Below, piece by piece: positions 14,323 to 23,638 of a stretch of 64,000 nt of DNA. Within the stretch, counting starts at the first letter, position 1; each line of letters begins with the position of its first letter. Location of the stretch: NCBI RefSeq assembly GCF_026229185.1, contig NZ_JAGGJA010000003.1:124001-188000 (forward strand). Direction: 5' to 3'. A program made the position numbers and the translations under genes. The stretch is from Fodinibius salsisoli (GTDB lineage Bacteria; Bacteroidota; Rhodothermia; Balneolales; Balneolaceae). Below the pieces are notes generated by a model. The model saw only the letters and a list, made by a program, of their open reading frames with translations, was not told the DNA's origin and made no database searches.

Positions 14323-15653
14323 TGGATATTCTACGTGGTTTAATTGGAATGGCGGCTATCATTGGTATTGCCTATGCTTTCAGCAACCATAAAAAAAGGG
14401 TGAACTGGCGATTAGTCGGCGTGGGCCTGTCAATCCAGTTTGTACTTGCTGTTTTTATATTAAAGGGTCGTGCTATGGCTGAAGTCTGGTCTCCCCTTGG
14501 GTGGCCTAAACAGTTCTTTAGCTGGATTTCATCCTTCTTTGTCATCGTACTGGATTTCACCACTGAGGGAGCCAAATTTATCTTTGGAGATTTGGCCTTA
14601 AGTCCGGGTATGGAAAACAGTATGGGCAGCTTTTTTGCCTTCCAGGTGTTGCCTACGATCATCTTTTTTGCCTCCCTGACGGCTATTCTTTATCACTATG
14701 GAGTTTTACAGCGCGTCGTTCAATATATGGCCAAAGGCATGCAGAAATTGATGGGAACCTCTGGAGCGGAATCCCTGTCCGTAATTTCTAATATCTTTGT
14801 TGGGCAGACTGAAGCTCCCCTCGTTGTTGAACCCTACATCAAAAAAATGACCAAATCTGAGCTTTTAGCCGTGATGACCGGGGGCATGGCAACCATTGCC
14901 GGTGGAGTCATGGCAGCTTATGTTCAAATGTTGGGCAATTCTTATGCACAAACCCAGGGAGTATCACTGGATGTTGGCCGCCTCATGTTTGCTGAACAGC
15001 TTTTGGGAGCCAGCTTAATGGCTGCTCCGGCTGCTCTTATAATCGCCAAAATCTTATACCCAGAGGTGGGAAAACCAGAAACTAAGGGGGAAGTACAAAT
15101 TGATATTGAACAGACAGATGCGAATGGTATTGATGCGGCAGCAAGCGGGGCATCCACCGGATTAAAATTAGCTGCAAATGTTGGTGGTATGTTATTGGCA
15201 TTCATAGCATTACTGGCTATGGGAAACTATTTCCTGGAAAGCTTTGGCAGTTTCACAGGGCTGAATGCAATGATTCCGGAAGGGAGTCTCCGTATAGAAA
15301 CCCTGCTGGGATGGCTCATTGCCCCTATCGCCTTTATTATCGGTGTTCCCTGGGCCGATGCTGTTAATATGGGTTCTTTGCTCGGGACCAAGATAGTGCT
15401 TAATGAATTTGTTGCGTATCTTCAACTGTCAGAGATGGTGAGTAACGCTGCTCTGTCGGCCAAAACCACTACTATGGCCACTTTTGCCTTGTGTGGTTTT
15501 GCCAATTTTTCATCCATAGCCATCCAGATTGGCGGCATTGGAGGACTAGCTCCCAGCAGAAAATCGGAACTTGCCCAATTTGGCCTTAAGGCCGTGTTGG
15601 CCGGAACACTGGCAAACTTAATGACGGCAACGATTGCAGGAATGTTATTCTAA
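14322..15653 (+). CDS. Concentrative nucleoside transporter (NupC/CNT family)
   Basis: Inner-membrane symporter importing nucleosides with Na+ or H+. Seen: N-terminal gate-type start [20 protein letters not shown]; about ten hydrophobic segments; the family's core signatures [13 protein letters not shown] (residues about 166-178), [15 protein letters not shown], and the late [22 protein letters not shown] with the conserved GFANFSSI. 443 aa is close to the family length. Translationally coupled to tdk through a TAATG overlap, which supports a nucleoside-salvage role. A lipoprotein chaperone gene starts immediately after its stop. Confidence 0.93.
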   Translation: MDILRGLIGMAAIIGIAYAFSNHKKRVNWRLVGVGLSIQFVLAVFILKGRAMAEVWSPLGWPKQFFSWISSFFVIVLDFTTEGAKFIFGDLALSPGMENSMGSFFAFQVLPTIIFFASLTAILYHYGVLQRVVQYMAKGMQKLMGTSGAESLSVISNIFVGQTEAPLVVEPYIKKMTKSELLAVMTGGMATIAGGVMAAYVQMLGNSYAQTQGVSLDVGRLMFAEQLLGASLMAAPAALIIAKILYPEVGKPETKGEVQIDIEQTDANGIDAAASGASTGLKLAANVGGMLLAFIALLAMGNYFLESFGSFTGLNAMIPEGSLRIETLLGWLIAPIAFIIGVPWADAVNMGSLLGTKIVLNEFVAYLQLSEMVSNAALSAKTTTMATFALCGFANFSSIAIQIGGIGGLAPSRKSELAQFGLKAVLAGTLANLMTATIAGMLF

Positions 15654-16601
15654 ATGGTAATGAAACGGTCTCCTTTGCAGAACATACTTCTACTTTTCAG
15701 GATCTCAGCAGCAATCTTTATCCTGTCACTTTCTGCTTGCCGTGGACAATATTCCACCGATACAGAAAGCCAAAATCTGGCCCGCGTGGATAGTCAATAT
15801 TTAACGGTTGAACAAGCTAAGCAAGATATTCCTTCCTCCTTTTACCAGGAGGATAGCCTCTATGCCCTGCAACAGTATCGCGAACAGTGGATTCAAGAAC
15901 AGTTGTTGCTCAAAGAAGCAAATAGGTTGGGAGTGGAAGACCGAGAAGCAGTGCAAAAGAAAATAAAGCAGGCCCGGACAGAAATACTTCAAGAGGCATT
16001 ACGCGCTTATATTATGTCATCCGAAGTGGACAGTACCATTACGGAACAGGAAGCCCAGAACTATTTTAATAATCACAAAAACCATTTTACCCTCCAGGAA
16101 CCTTATGTTCAGTTCCGTCACCTGCAGACCCAAAACATTACCGATGCCCGAACGGCTAAGCAGGCTTTAAGAGATAGTATTTCATGGAAAGTTGTAGCAC
16201 AGAAGTATACTTCCAACCCTAAAAAGGCAGTCCAAAAATCCCAAAGATATCTTCCGCTTTCAATGGCGCTTGCCGATATTGAAATTATGCAAACATACCT
16301 TGGAACTATCGACATCGGAGCTATTTCTGCTATTCAGCGGGTTAATGGTATGTATCATTTTGTACAACTGACGGACAGGCGTGAAGAAGGATCATCTCCC
16401 GACCTTGATTGGCTTATGGATGAAATCAAAAATCTTCTGATACTTGAAAAACGACAACGAAAATTCAATTCCTACCTAAAGAATCTTTATCTTAAGGCAG
16501 AATCAGATAATGAAATAGCCTCGTATAACGTTCTATCAACACAAACAAATCCTAAAAATAGTACTCAAGACACTCTTGAAAGCAACTCAACAGATGAATA
16601 A
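15654..16601 (+). CDS. Periplasmic lipoprotein related to PpiC/SurA chaperones
   Basis: Predicted lipoprotein (lipobox FILSLSAC near residue 28) with a SurA/PrsA-like helical N-domain (residues about 60-140) and a poor match to a parvulin domain at about 150-245 (EPYVQFRHLQTQN, a central part lacking the usual G-G-D/F signature, then IQRVNGMYHFVQLTDRREEG). The prolyl isomerase active site is not evident, so it probably acts as a folding chaperone for outer-membrane proteins. It begins directly after the transporter stop and overlaps the surA start by 8 bp. Confidence 0.72.
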   Translation: MVMKRSPLQNILLLFRISAAIFILSLSACRGQYSTDTESQNLARVDSQYLTVEQAKQDIPSSFYQEDSLYALQQYREQWIQEQLLLKEANRLGVEDREAVQKKIKQARTEILQEALRAYIMSSEVDSTITEQEAQNYFNNHKNHFTLQEPYVQFRHLQTQNITDARTAKQALRDSISWKVVAQKYTSNPKKAVQKSQRYLPLSMALADIEIMQTYLGTIDIGAISAIQRVNGMYHFVQLTDRREEGSSPDLDWLMDEIKNLLILEKRQRKFNSYLKNLYLKAESDNEIASYNVLSTQTNPKNSTQDTLESNSTDE

Positions 16602-17976
16602 AGCTTTTTCACTACTTTTTGTTTTTGCACTTTTACTCTCGCCACAGCTTAGCCATGCACAAAATGAGCCTGCCACTCCCGTAGATCAGATTGTGGCCGT
16701 CGTTAATGACCATATAATTTTAAAGTCTGATGTGGATCAGCAGGTTCAGCAATATATGATGCAGATGCAACAGCAAAGCCAACAACAGATTCCCTTTGGC
16801 AAAGATATCTGGTATGCTTCTCTGCAAAGTATTGTAGATAGAAATATAATGCTGGACCAGGCAAAACGAGATTCTATCGAAGTACCCAATCAGCGGGTTG
16901 ACCAACAAATTGACCAACGTATACAGCAAACAATACAACAAATTGGCAGCGAAGAAGCTCTTGAAGAACGGATGGGTAAGAGTATTTTACAAATTCGAGC
17001 TGACCTCCGGGAAAGCTATCGCGAACAGCTGGTAGTGCAACAGCTACAGCAACAAAAACGCCAAGAGATTGAAATTACACGTCCCGAAGTAGAGGCATAT
17101 TTTGAAAATATTCCCAAAGATTCCCTGCCAACTATTCCGGAACAAGTTGCTATTTCACAGATTGTTACGGTTCCCCCTCCCCTCGAAGATGCACGCAAAG
17201 AAGCCCGCCAGCTTGCAGAACAACTTAGGGATTCCGTTTTAAATCATGGAAAAACGATTGAGGAACTGGCCCAAAGACATAGTGATGGTCCTTCTGCATC
17301 AGACGGAGGTAAGTTACCGCTCATTTCACTGGATCAGCTCGTAGCTGAGTATTCAGCGGCGGCAGCTGCACTTGAGCCTGGAGAAATATCGGAGGTTGTA
17401 GAAACATCCTTTGGCTTCCATGTAATCCGCCTGAATAAAGAAGAGGGTGAGAAAATCGATACCAATCATATTCTTATTTCCGTAGATGAAGAAAGTTATG
17501 ATGATCAGGATGCTATAGGTCGGTTAGAAGCACTTAAAGATTCCATACAGACAAACGAGGATCTCACTTTTGCAAATATGGCGCGCAAGCATTCTGAAGA
17601 TCCCAATACCGCCCCACTGGGTGGACGGCTACTGCAACCCCAAACCGGCCAACGACTGCTTAATCTTGAGCAGCTGGATCCCGCCCTCTATCGAATTGTA
17701 CTGCTGCTTGAAAATGAAGGAGATATTTCTGAGCCCAAATCTTTTCAATTAGGCCAAAGTAATAATTCGAAACGCGCTTTTCGCATCGTTCGCCTGGACA
17801 ACCATGTGGAGGAACATGTTGCGAGCTTAAAGCAGGATTATGATCGAATTGAAAACGCTGCTTTACAACAGAAGCAGCAAAAGTTTATCGACCAATGGAT
17901 AGCTGATCTGAGAGAGGATATGTATGTAGAATATAAAATCGATATCCCGGAGCAGTATAAAAATGAAAGTTTGTAG
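16594..17976 (+). CDS. surA: Peptidyl-prolyl isomerase SurA
   Basis: Periplasmic chaperone/isomerase for outer-membrane protein biogenesis. The start is set at the ATG at 16594 (MNKAFSLLFVFALLLSPQLS begins the signal peptide, which ends SHAQN); a TTG 18 bp upstream is less likely. Seen: SurA N-domain beginning VDQIVAVVNDHIILKSDVD with a Gln-rich helix; a first parvulin domain at about 185-290 (HSDGPSASDGGKLP, then SFGFHVIRL); and a second at about 295-410 (HILISVDEE, HSEDPNTAPLGGRL). 460 aa is normal. It overlaps the preceding related lipoprotein gene by 8 bp, and a strong terminator follows. Confidence 0.9.
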   Translation: MNKAFSLLFVFALLLSPQLSHAQNEPATPVDQIVAVVNDHIILKSDVDQQVQQYMMQMQQQSQQQIPFGKDIWYASLQSIVDRNIMLDQAKRDSIEVPNQRVDQQIDQRIQQTIQQIGSEEALEERMGKSILQIRADLRESYREQLVVQQLQQQKRQEIEITRPEVEAYFENIPKDSLPTIPEQVAISQIVTVPPPLEDARKEARQLAEQLRDSVLNHGKTIEELAQRHSDGPSASDGGKLPLISLDQLVAEYSAAAAALEPGEISEVVETSFGFHVIRLNKEEGEKIDTNHILISVDEESYDDQDAIGRLEALKDSIQTNEDLTFANMARKHSEDPNTAPLGGRLLQPQTGQRLLNLEQLDPALYRIVLLLENEGDISEPKSFQLGQSNNSKRAFRIVRLDNHVEEHVASLKQDYDRIENAALQQKQQKFIDQWIADLREDMYVEYKIDIPEQYKNESL

Positions 17977-18014
17977 CAATTTCTAAGCTTTTAGAGGAAG
18001 AATTTCTATTTCGA

Positions 18015-18060
18015 CGGTCGGTACAATAGATTAAGGGACTATTGTGCCGGCCGTTTATTA
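18015..18060 (+). terminator. Factor-independent terminator after surA
   Basis: A 15-bp stem (CGGTCGGTACAATAG at 18015-18029 against CTATTGTGCCGGCCG at 18039-18053, only two G-T type mismatches) with a 9-base loop, followed by TTTATTATTT. It closes the tdk-to-surA transcription unit. Confidence 0.82.
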
Positions 18061-18141
18061 TTTATATAGCATTCACATCAAAAATTTAGGGATCATCATT
18101 AAGGACATGATATGTAGGAACCTTCTGATGGGACCCATGAT

Positions 18142-19027
18142 ATGTTGGATCCGTATGTTTTATCAAAAGATAAGATTAAGGAGCCTTCGCAGACGTTTTT
18201 TGACATGCTTTCCTATCTGGGGCCTGGTTTTGTACTTTCTGCTGTTATTGTAGGCCCCGGCGAACTGATAGCCACTACTACACTTGGAGCAAAGACCGAT
18301 TACGTTACGTTCTGAGTTGTCGTTCTCAGCTGCCTGGTTAAAGTTGCTCTTCAGCTTGAGTTTGGGAAACATGCCATCAGTACTGGTGAAACGATCATGA
18401 CAGCCTTCAATAAACTCCCTGGCTGGAAAATAAAAGACGTTAACTGGTCCATTTGGACATGGCTGCTCATCCAGTTTTTTAAGCTCCTACAGACAGATGG
18501 TATTATCGGGAGCGTTACTATTACACTCAATATCATTCTTCCCTCATTGAGTATAATCAGCTGGACGGTTATAGTGACCATGACTGTTGCTCTGCTTGTA
18601 TTCCGAGGGTACTACCAATTTGTAGAATGGTTCTCCCTCCTGCTGATTGCATTCTTCACCTTCCTTACTTTTGCCTCCGTATTCCTTTTGCAGGAAAGAT
18701 CTTACGCCTTCTCCTTGCAAGATATTCTTTCAGGGATTACCTTAGAACTTCCCCCAGCGCTTGTAGGTGATGCTATTGCCGCATTTGGCATAACCGGTAT
18801 TGGAGGAGACGAAATTATGTACTACAACTACTGGTCCCGTTGAAAAAACGGCAGAATGGAATCGTCGGGCTAAAGGATGGATTAAAGTTATATACTGGGA
18901 TGCAGGATTATCAATGGTTGTTTATACCCTCGTCACGGCTACCTTCTCGGATTTATAATATAGCACTTTGGTTCAGTATCGCTGCTATTCTCTTGGCGGG
19001 CTTGTACAGTATTCTAAAATTCTATTA
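18142..19027 (+). pseudogene. Decayed Nramp-family divalent-metal transporter
   Basis: Remains of a metal-ion transporter gene. From the ATG at 18142 one frame reads MLDPYV, then LSYLGPGFVLSAVIVGPGEL (Nramp helix 1 with the metal-binding region), then TTLGAKTDYVTF and a TGA at 18313 where a Trp would be expected. The same frame continues through LEFGKHAISTGETIMTAF to FGITGIGGDEIMYYNYW and hits a second TGA at 18841. From 18842 another frame reads EKTAEWNRRAKGWIKV and GLSMVVYTLVTA, and a third frame gives a final helix, YNIALWFSIAAILLAG, ending at 19027. The expected length is about 400-450 codons, so there is also a large internal deletion. A terminator lies upstream. Confidence 0.85.
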
Positions 19028-19036
19028 GCTAAAAGA

Positions 19037-20068
19037 TTATTGGGTAGTAGCCACTTCCTGAAATATGATACTGCCTCTTTCTGATTCTATCTCTACTTCC
19101 AAACCAATAGGCAACGTCATCATATCATCAATATGACCAAAAATAGCACCTGAAAAAGCCGGGATTTTTAACGGCTTGATATGTTGCTCTAATATTTGTC
19201 TCAACGTAAACCGATGGTTATCCGCCATATCACAACTGGTGCATTGCCCAAAGATAAAGCCGGATAACTGATCCAGTATCCCACTTAATTTAAGCTGGGT
19301 GAGCATGCGATCAACCCGGTAAACATCTTCTCCCACATCTTCCAGGAATAAGATACTGCCCGTCCAGTCCGGAAGATAATCAGAACCAACCATTGAAGTT
19401 AAAACGCTTAAATTTCCGCCCAGAAGCCTTCCGCTAGCCCGTCCCTCCCGAAGGGTTGTTATAGGCTGATAACTCTTTGAGGCGCCCTCTGATGAGCCTT
19501 CCAGAGCAAGAGGCGCATTGCTGTTCACAGCCTTGCGAAAATGGGTCATCGTAAATTTAGTCCAGGTCGATGTACCCACCGGACCATGAAAAGTAGTTAG
19601 CCCTGTATTAGCATAGATAGCCAGTAGCAGTGAAGTAATATCACTGTAGCCAATCAAAGCCTTGGGATGTTCCCGTATAATCCCATAATCGAGATGTTCT
19701 AAAATTCGGTTACATCCCCATCCGCCACGAAAGGCCATAATAGCATCTACCGATGGATCTGCAAACATGACATTCAGGTCCTCGGCCCGCTGCTTGTCAG
19801 TGCCGGCAAAATATCCAAATTTGTTCCGAGCATGGGGCGCTTCTTTGACTTTATATCCCAGGTTCCGAATCTTCTTGACTACGTTGTCATACTCTTTGTC
19901 ATCACCGACGATACTCGCTGGACTGACTAATCCAATAGTATCTCCCAGACGCAGAGGCTTCGGTTTTAGGAGGGGTTGCTCCTTTGACCTTACCATCCCA
20001 ATGGACTTATTCATCAAGGTACCAAACCCACCGATTCCTAATGCTGACAAGAAGTTTCTTCTATCCAT
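19037..20068 (-). CDS. LD-carboxypeptidase (peptidase S66) with Tat-like signal
   Basis: Predicted to trim the terminal D-Ala from murein tetrapeptides during peptidoglycan recycling. Seen: twin-arginine start MDRRNFLSALGIGGFGTLM, suggesting export by Tat; LRLGDTIGLVSPAS; the family's MAFRGGWGCNRILEHLDY; the nucleophile region LIGYSDITSLL with the serine in GYSD; GGNLSVLTSMVGSDYLPDW; LFLEDVGEDVYRVDRML; and a late AIFGHIDDMMTLPIG, where the His/Glu side of the Ser-Glu-His triad lies. Most S66 enzymes are cytoplasmic, so the Tat signal is notable. It starts 5 bp after nadD and is convergent with the Nramp pseudogene. Confidence 0.85.
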   Translation of the reverse strand: MDRRNFLSALGIGGFGTLMNKSIGMVRSKEQPLLKPKPLRLGDTIGLVSPASIVGDDKEYDNVVKKIRNLGYKVKEAPHARNKFGYFAGTDKQRAEDLNVMFADPSVDAIMAFRGGWGCNRILEHLDYGIIREHPKALIGYSDITSLLLAIYANTGLTTFHGPVGTSTWTKFTMTHFRKAVNSNAPLALEGSSEGASKSYQPITTLREGRASGRLLGGNLSVLTSMVGSDYLPDWTGSILFLEDVGEDVYRVDRMLTQLKLSGILDQLSGFIFGQCTSCDMADNHRFTLRQILEQHIKPLKIPAFSGAIFGHIDDMMTLPIGLEVEIESERGSIIFQEVATTQ

Positions 20069-20073
20069 GGGTG

Positions 20074-20670
20074 TTACTCCTGATATAGTTTGTGTTGAGC
20101 AATAAATTCGGCGACTGAAGGTGGTACAAAATTACTTATGCTCTTCCCCTCCTGAACCAATGATCTTATCTGTGTCGATGATATATCCACAGGCTGATGA
20201 TCTACAAAGTAAGCATGATTCTTAATTTTAGCATTAAGCGCTCCCGTTTCTGAGGCAGGTCTTCGGGCGACTAGAAGATTGCAAAGATCTAAAATTTCCT
20301 GCCACTTGTGCCAGCTTTCAAAGTCAGCGAGAGAATCTTCACCAATGCACCAAAAAAAAGGTTGGTCAGGATATTGTCGGGTTAAATATCGCAGAGTTCG
20401 TACCGTATAGTACGGAGGCGAGAGCCTGGATTCAATATCCGTCACCTTAATCCCTTTTATTTCATCAAAAGTACGATGAAGCATCTCCATGCGGAGCTCA
20501 TAGCTGGTAAGCTGTTGCCCCTCTTTGTGGGGGGCGGCGGGTGTTAACAGCACCCAGAGCTCAGATATACCGTCCGATTCCAGAAATGATTTAGCGATAG
20601 AAAGATGTCCCAGATGAACCGGATCAAAACTGCCTCCCAGCAGGCCTACCGCCTTATCCTGAACGACCAT
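20074..20670 (-). CDS. nadD: Nicotinate-nucleotide adenylyltransferase
   Basis: Joins nicotinate mononucleotide and ATP to make deamido-NAD in NAD synthesis. Seen: nucleotidyltransferase motif GLLGGSFDPVHLGHLSIAKS with the HxGH equivalent at the start; LLTPAAPHK; FFWCIGEDSLADFESWHKW; and the closing ISSTQIRSLVQEG motif. 198 aa is normal. The ATG shares one base with the stop of bamD (TAATG). Confidence 0.93.
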   Translation of the reverse strand: MVVQDKAVGLLGGSFDPVHLGHLSIAKSFLESDGISELWVLLTPAAPHKEGQQLTSYELRMEMLHRTFDEIKGIKVTDIESRLSPPYYTVRTLRYLTRQYPDQPFFWCIGEDSLADFESWHKWQEILDLCNLLVARRPASETGALNAKIKNHAYFVDHQPVDISSTQIRSLVQEGKSISNFVPPSVAEFIAQHKLYQE

Positions 20671-21542
20671 TATTCTGAATTGCTACCGGAACTGCTGGCA
20701 ACCCCGTTGGTATCCTGACTAGTTTCACTACTGCCTAAATCAGCAATTCCTTCACGGGCTTCATCTACATATTCTTCTGCTTCCTGACGATACTCTCCTT
20801 CCGGAAACAGCTGGATAAATTTTTCATAGGCCTCAATGGCTGCCTGGTATCGTTCGCGTTGTTTACTTGTTACACTGCGATTAGCATAAGTAACGTAAGT
20901 ATCAATTTCATTGACCAACGCACGTTGTGCCCAAATAGACTCCGGATAATTATCAATTGTCAGATCATAATAGACGATAGCCGCTTCATAACTATCAGTT
21001 CTCTTGTAGAGGTCAGCCGAATAGTACAGTTTTTTAGCCAGCTTGGAACGTAGCTCTGTAATATATTTCGAAGCCTGATCAGACCGTTCCGAATTAGGAT
21101 ACCGGGAACTAAACAGCTGAAATTTTTCGATAGCAGTACGGGTATGAGCTTGATCAAGCCTGTAGCGTGGACTTAGTTTATAGTAGCTGTAGGCTTCCTT
21201 AAACTGTGCCTCTTCACGTTTATCGGCTCTGGGATAAAGCGTTACAAATCGGCCATATTCTGAACTGGAAAGAAGATAGCGCTTATCATTAAAATAAGAC
21301 TCTGCAAGATAATATTGGGCTTCTCTTGCGTAATCTGTCCCCCGGCCCAGCTGAATGACGGTCTCAAATGCTTTGGCAGCGTCAGTGTAATCATCAGACT
21401 GATATAATGCCATAGCCTTTTTATAGGCAGTGGGTAATGTATCTCCCCGTTGAATTAAATTATCATTTTTGCATGCCCCAATAACCATGAGCATCAATAA
21501 CAGGCAGGAAAATCTAAATAAATAAGTAGAAATATTGTTCAT
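20670..21542 (-). CDS. bamD: Outer-membrane assembly lipoprotein BamD
   Basis: Lipoprotein of the BAM complex that inserts beta-barrel proteins into the outer membrane. Start taken at the ATG at 21542 (MNNISTYLFRFSCLLLMLMV), giving a lipoprotein signal with a lipobox ending VIGAC; a TTG seven codons upstream would overlap the previous gene. Seen: five TPR-like repeats (for example AYKKAMALYQSDDYTDAAKA, then AREAQYYLAESYFNDKRYLL) covering residues about 40-260, and a Ser/Asn-rich tail. 290 aa matches the family. Within a tight fni-polyprenyl synthase-bamD-nadD cluster. Confidence 0.88.
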   Translation of the reverse strand: MNNISTYLFRFSCLLLMLMVIGACKNDNLIQRGDTLPTAYKKAMALYQSDDYTDAAKAFETVIQLGRGTDYAREAQYYLAESYFNDKRYLLSSSEYGRFVTLYPRADKREEAQFKEAYSYYKLSPRYRLDQAHTRTAIEKFQLFSSRYPNSERSDQASKYITELRSKLAKKLYYSADLYKRTDSYEAAIVYYDLTIDNYPESIWAQRALVNEIDTYVTYANRSVTSKQRERYQAAIEAYEKFIQLFPEGEYRQEAEEYVDEAREGIADLGSSETSQDTNGVASSSGSNSE

Positions 21543-21559
21543 TTGATTGTTTTTAGCTT

Positions 21560-22552
21560 TCAATATTCTCGGGATATCAAACGATTTAAAAGTGTAATAA
21601 TTTCATTTTTATATTCTGAGGGCTCAAACGTATCCAGTTGCTTCATAGCCTCCTCATAATATCGACGAATAACCTCGCGGGTGGCATTAATGATATCCAA
21701 TTCTTTATAGAGTTCAATAACCGCTTTAATATCGGCAGTAGAGGTTTCACTACTGGACAGAATCTGTAGAAGCATTTTCCGCTGTTGGTCATTACATTGT
21801 TGTAACGTGAGAAGTGTCAGGTATGTTTTTTTACCTTCTCTGACATCACCGCCCTGTTGCTTGCCAAACTTTTCAGGATCAGCAATAGCATCCAGCAAGT
21901 CGTCCTGTATTTGAAAAGCAATGCCCGCCTTCTGTCCAACGGTCTGGAGCTGTTTAATGATATGCTGTTCCGCCCCGGCAACGGCACCGCCTATGGCGAG
22001 AGATCCGCTGATCAAAGCGGCAGTCTTATCCTGAATCATCCTAAGATATTCATCCAGCGTTACTTCCTCTCTTGCTTCAAAATCAAGATCAAAAGCCTGG
22101 CCTTCACAGACGCGTTCTGCACTATCTAAGAAGATATCAAGGATATCGGCATATTGTTTCTTAGAATAAGCATCATTCCGCCCGTAATACTGTAACTGTT
22201 TAAAAGCTTTGGCATACATCGCATCACCAGATAGGATAGCCGTATTGGCATTCCACTTTTTAAAAACACTGGGCTCTCCACGTCGCGTGTTGGCTCCATC
22301 CATAATGTCATCATGTAGCAACGTAAAATTGTGCAACAGTTCGAGGGCGATGGCTGCCGGTAGTGATTCTTCGATATCTCCTCCTGCAAGCCCACAGCCC
22401 GTCAGGGTTAAGAAAGGCCGAACACGCTTGCCTGGAAGGTCTAACGTATAGCGAACCGGGTCGTAAAGCAAAGCCGGACTTGCCGGTAACTTCAGCTCCG
22501 AAAGCTTTTGTTCAATTAATTCTGATAGTTGCTGCTGTTCAGTAATGGGCAC
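21560..22552 (-). CDS. Trans-isoprenyl diphosphate synthase (polyprenyl synthetase)
   Basis: Condenses isopentenyl diphosphate with an allylic diphosphate to make geranylgeranyl or longer chains for carotenoids, quinones or lipid carriers. Seen: GKRVRPFLTLTGC; first aspartate-rich motif LLHDDIMDGANTRRGEPS; second motif FQIQDDLLDAIAD; and the GGDVREGKKTYLTLLTL block. Start is a GTG at 22552; no good ATG lies before the conserved region. 330 aa is normal. The residues before the first DDxxD do not tell me chain length with confidence. It lies 42 bp downstream of fni, so precursor isomerisation and chain elongation are co-expressed. Confidence 0.92.
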   Translation of the reverse strand: MPITEQQQLSELIEQKLSELKLPASPALLYDPVRYTLDLPGKRVRPFLTLTGCGLAGGDIEESLPAAIALELLHNFTLLHDDIMDGANTRRGEPSVFKKWNANTAILSGDAMYAKAFKQLQYYGRNDAYSKKQYADILDIFLDSAERVCEGQAFDLDFEAREEVTLDEYLRMIQDKTAALISGSLAIGGAVAGAEQHIIKQLQTVGQKAGIAFQIQDDLLDAIADPEKFGKQQGGDVREGKKTYLTLLTLQQCNDQQRKMLLQILSSSETSTADIKAVIELYKELDIINATREVIRRYYEEAMKQLDTFEPSEYKNEIITLLNRLISREY

Positions 22553-22594
22553 GTGTGGTTATGCTAATTCTTCAAAAGGCCAAATATAAGGAAT

Positions 22595-23638
22595 TTAATG
22601 TAAGATGTTACCTCTTGAAGGCTTTAATTTGAGATGATCTGCTTGAAGATCCTTCAATTGTTCGCAACCCAACAAGGTAAGGATGATTTTTAATTGATGC
22701 CGCCAACGAACATATAAATTTTCGAGACCTTCTAAACCATTATTAACCACAGCTTTGATTACCGGTTGAGCAGCTGCGGCAAACTGAGCTCCCAGGCAAA
22801 TAGACTTTGCAATATCATGGCTGGAACGAATGCCTCCGGAGGCAATAATCTCAAAATTATACTCCTGCTTAAGTGGTTCTATCTGCCGCAGGCATGCTGC
22901 TGTTGAAAGGCCCCAATCGTCAAAGCTGTGCTTTGGGTCGGGATTACTACTCCGTTCGTTTTCAACCTTAGACCAGCTGGTACCTCCTGCCCCGGCTACA
23001 TCAATGACCTGAACTCCAATATCCAATAATCGCCGGGCCACGGAAGCAGAGATTCCTGCACCGGTTTCTTTAACGATCACCGGCACGGTACTGTCTGTTA
23101 CCAAACGGGCTATACCTGCTTCCATTCCTTTAAAGTTACGATCTCCTTCTGGCTGCACAAGTTCTTGCAGAACATTCAGATGCACGATAATAGCATCTGC
23201 AGAAATAGAATCAATGAGCAGCTTGGTTTTTTTAGCTGCTAATCCATCAATTAGCTGGGCCCCTCCGATGTTGGCCGCGATAAAAGCATTGGGAGCCCGA
23301 TCTCTGACTATCGAGAAGGTAGATATAGTGTCTTCCTGCTCCAGCATAATGCGTTGGCTGCCTACCCCAAAAGGCAATCCATATTCTTCACAAAATTCCG
23401 CAATAATAGCATTTACGGCCCCGGCATCAGTATACCCGCCGGTCATAGAAGAAATAAAGAGTGGGAAAGAAAAACTGCGTCCCAATAAGGTCGCTTCTGT
23501 GGAAACCTCCTCCAGGTTGACTTCAGGAAGAGCGTTATGAACAAATTGGTACTGTTCTAAGCCCGTGGATTGCTGGTAATTAACCTGACCGGAAGTCGTT
23601 AACTCCACATGATCCTTCTTGCGCTGTTTGATGGACAT
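22595..23638 (-). CDS. fni: Type 2 isopentenyl-diphosphate delta-isomerase (FMN)
   Basis: Interconverts IPP and DMAPP using FMN and NADPH. Start taken at the ATG at 23638 (MSIKQRKKDHVELTTSGQVN), rather than a TTG four codons upstream. Seen: the N-terminal RKKDHVEL; SFPLFISSMTGGY; GVGSQRIMLE; FIAANIGGAQL; IIVHLNVLQELVQPEGDRNF; VIVKETGAGIS; IDVAGAGGTSWSKVE; and IIASGGIRSSHDIAKSICLG of the FMN-binding TIM barrel. 347 aa is normal. Heads the isoprenoid/bamD cluster. Confidence 0.95.
   Translation of the reverse strand: MSIKQRKKDHVELTTSGQVNYQQSTGLEQYQFVHNALPEVNLEEVSTEATLLGRSFSFPLFISSMTGGYTDAGAVNAIIAEFCEEYGLPFGVGSQRIMLEQEDTISTFSIVRDRAPNAFIAANIGGAQLIDGLAAKKTKLLIDSISADAIIVHLNVLQELVQPEGDRNFKGMEAGIARLVTDSTVPVIVKETGAGISASVARRLLDIGVQVIDVAGAGGTSWSKVENERSSNPDPKHSFDDWGLSTAACLRQIEPLKQEYNFEIIASGGIRSSHDIAKSICLGAQFAAAAQPVIKAVVNNGLEGLENLYVRWRHQLKIILTLLGCEQLKDLQADHLKLKPSRGNILH

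Noticed and set aside
18044-18253. A 69-aa basic protein before the Nramp remnant
   Set aside because: It overlaps the terminator and the pseudogene in another frame and has no family pattern.
20670-21563. TTG start for BamD at 21563
   Set aside because: The ATG at 21542 gives a normal lipoprotein signal and avoids overlap with the polyprenyl synthase gene.
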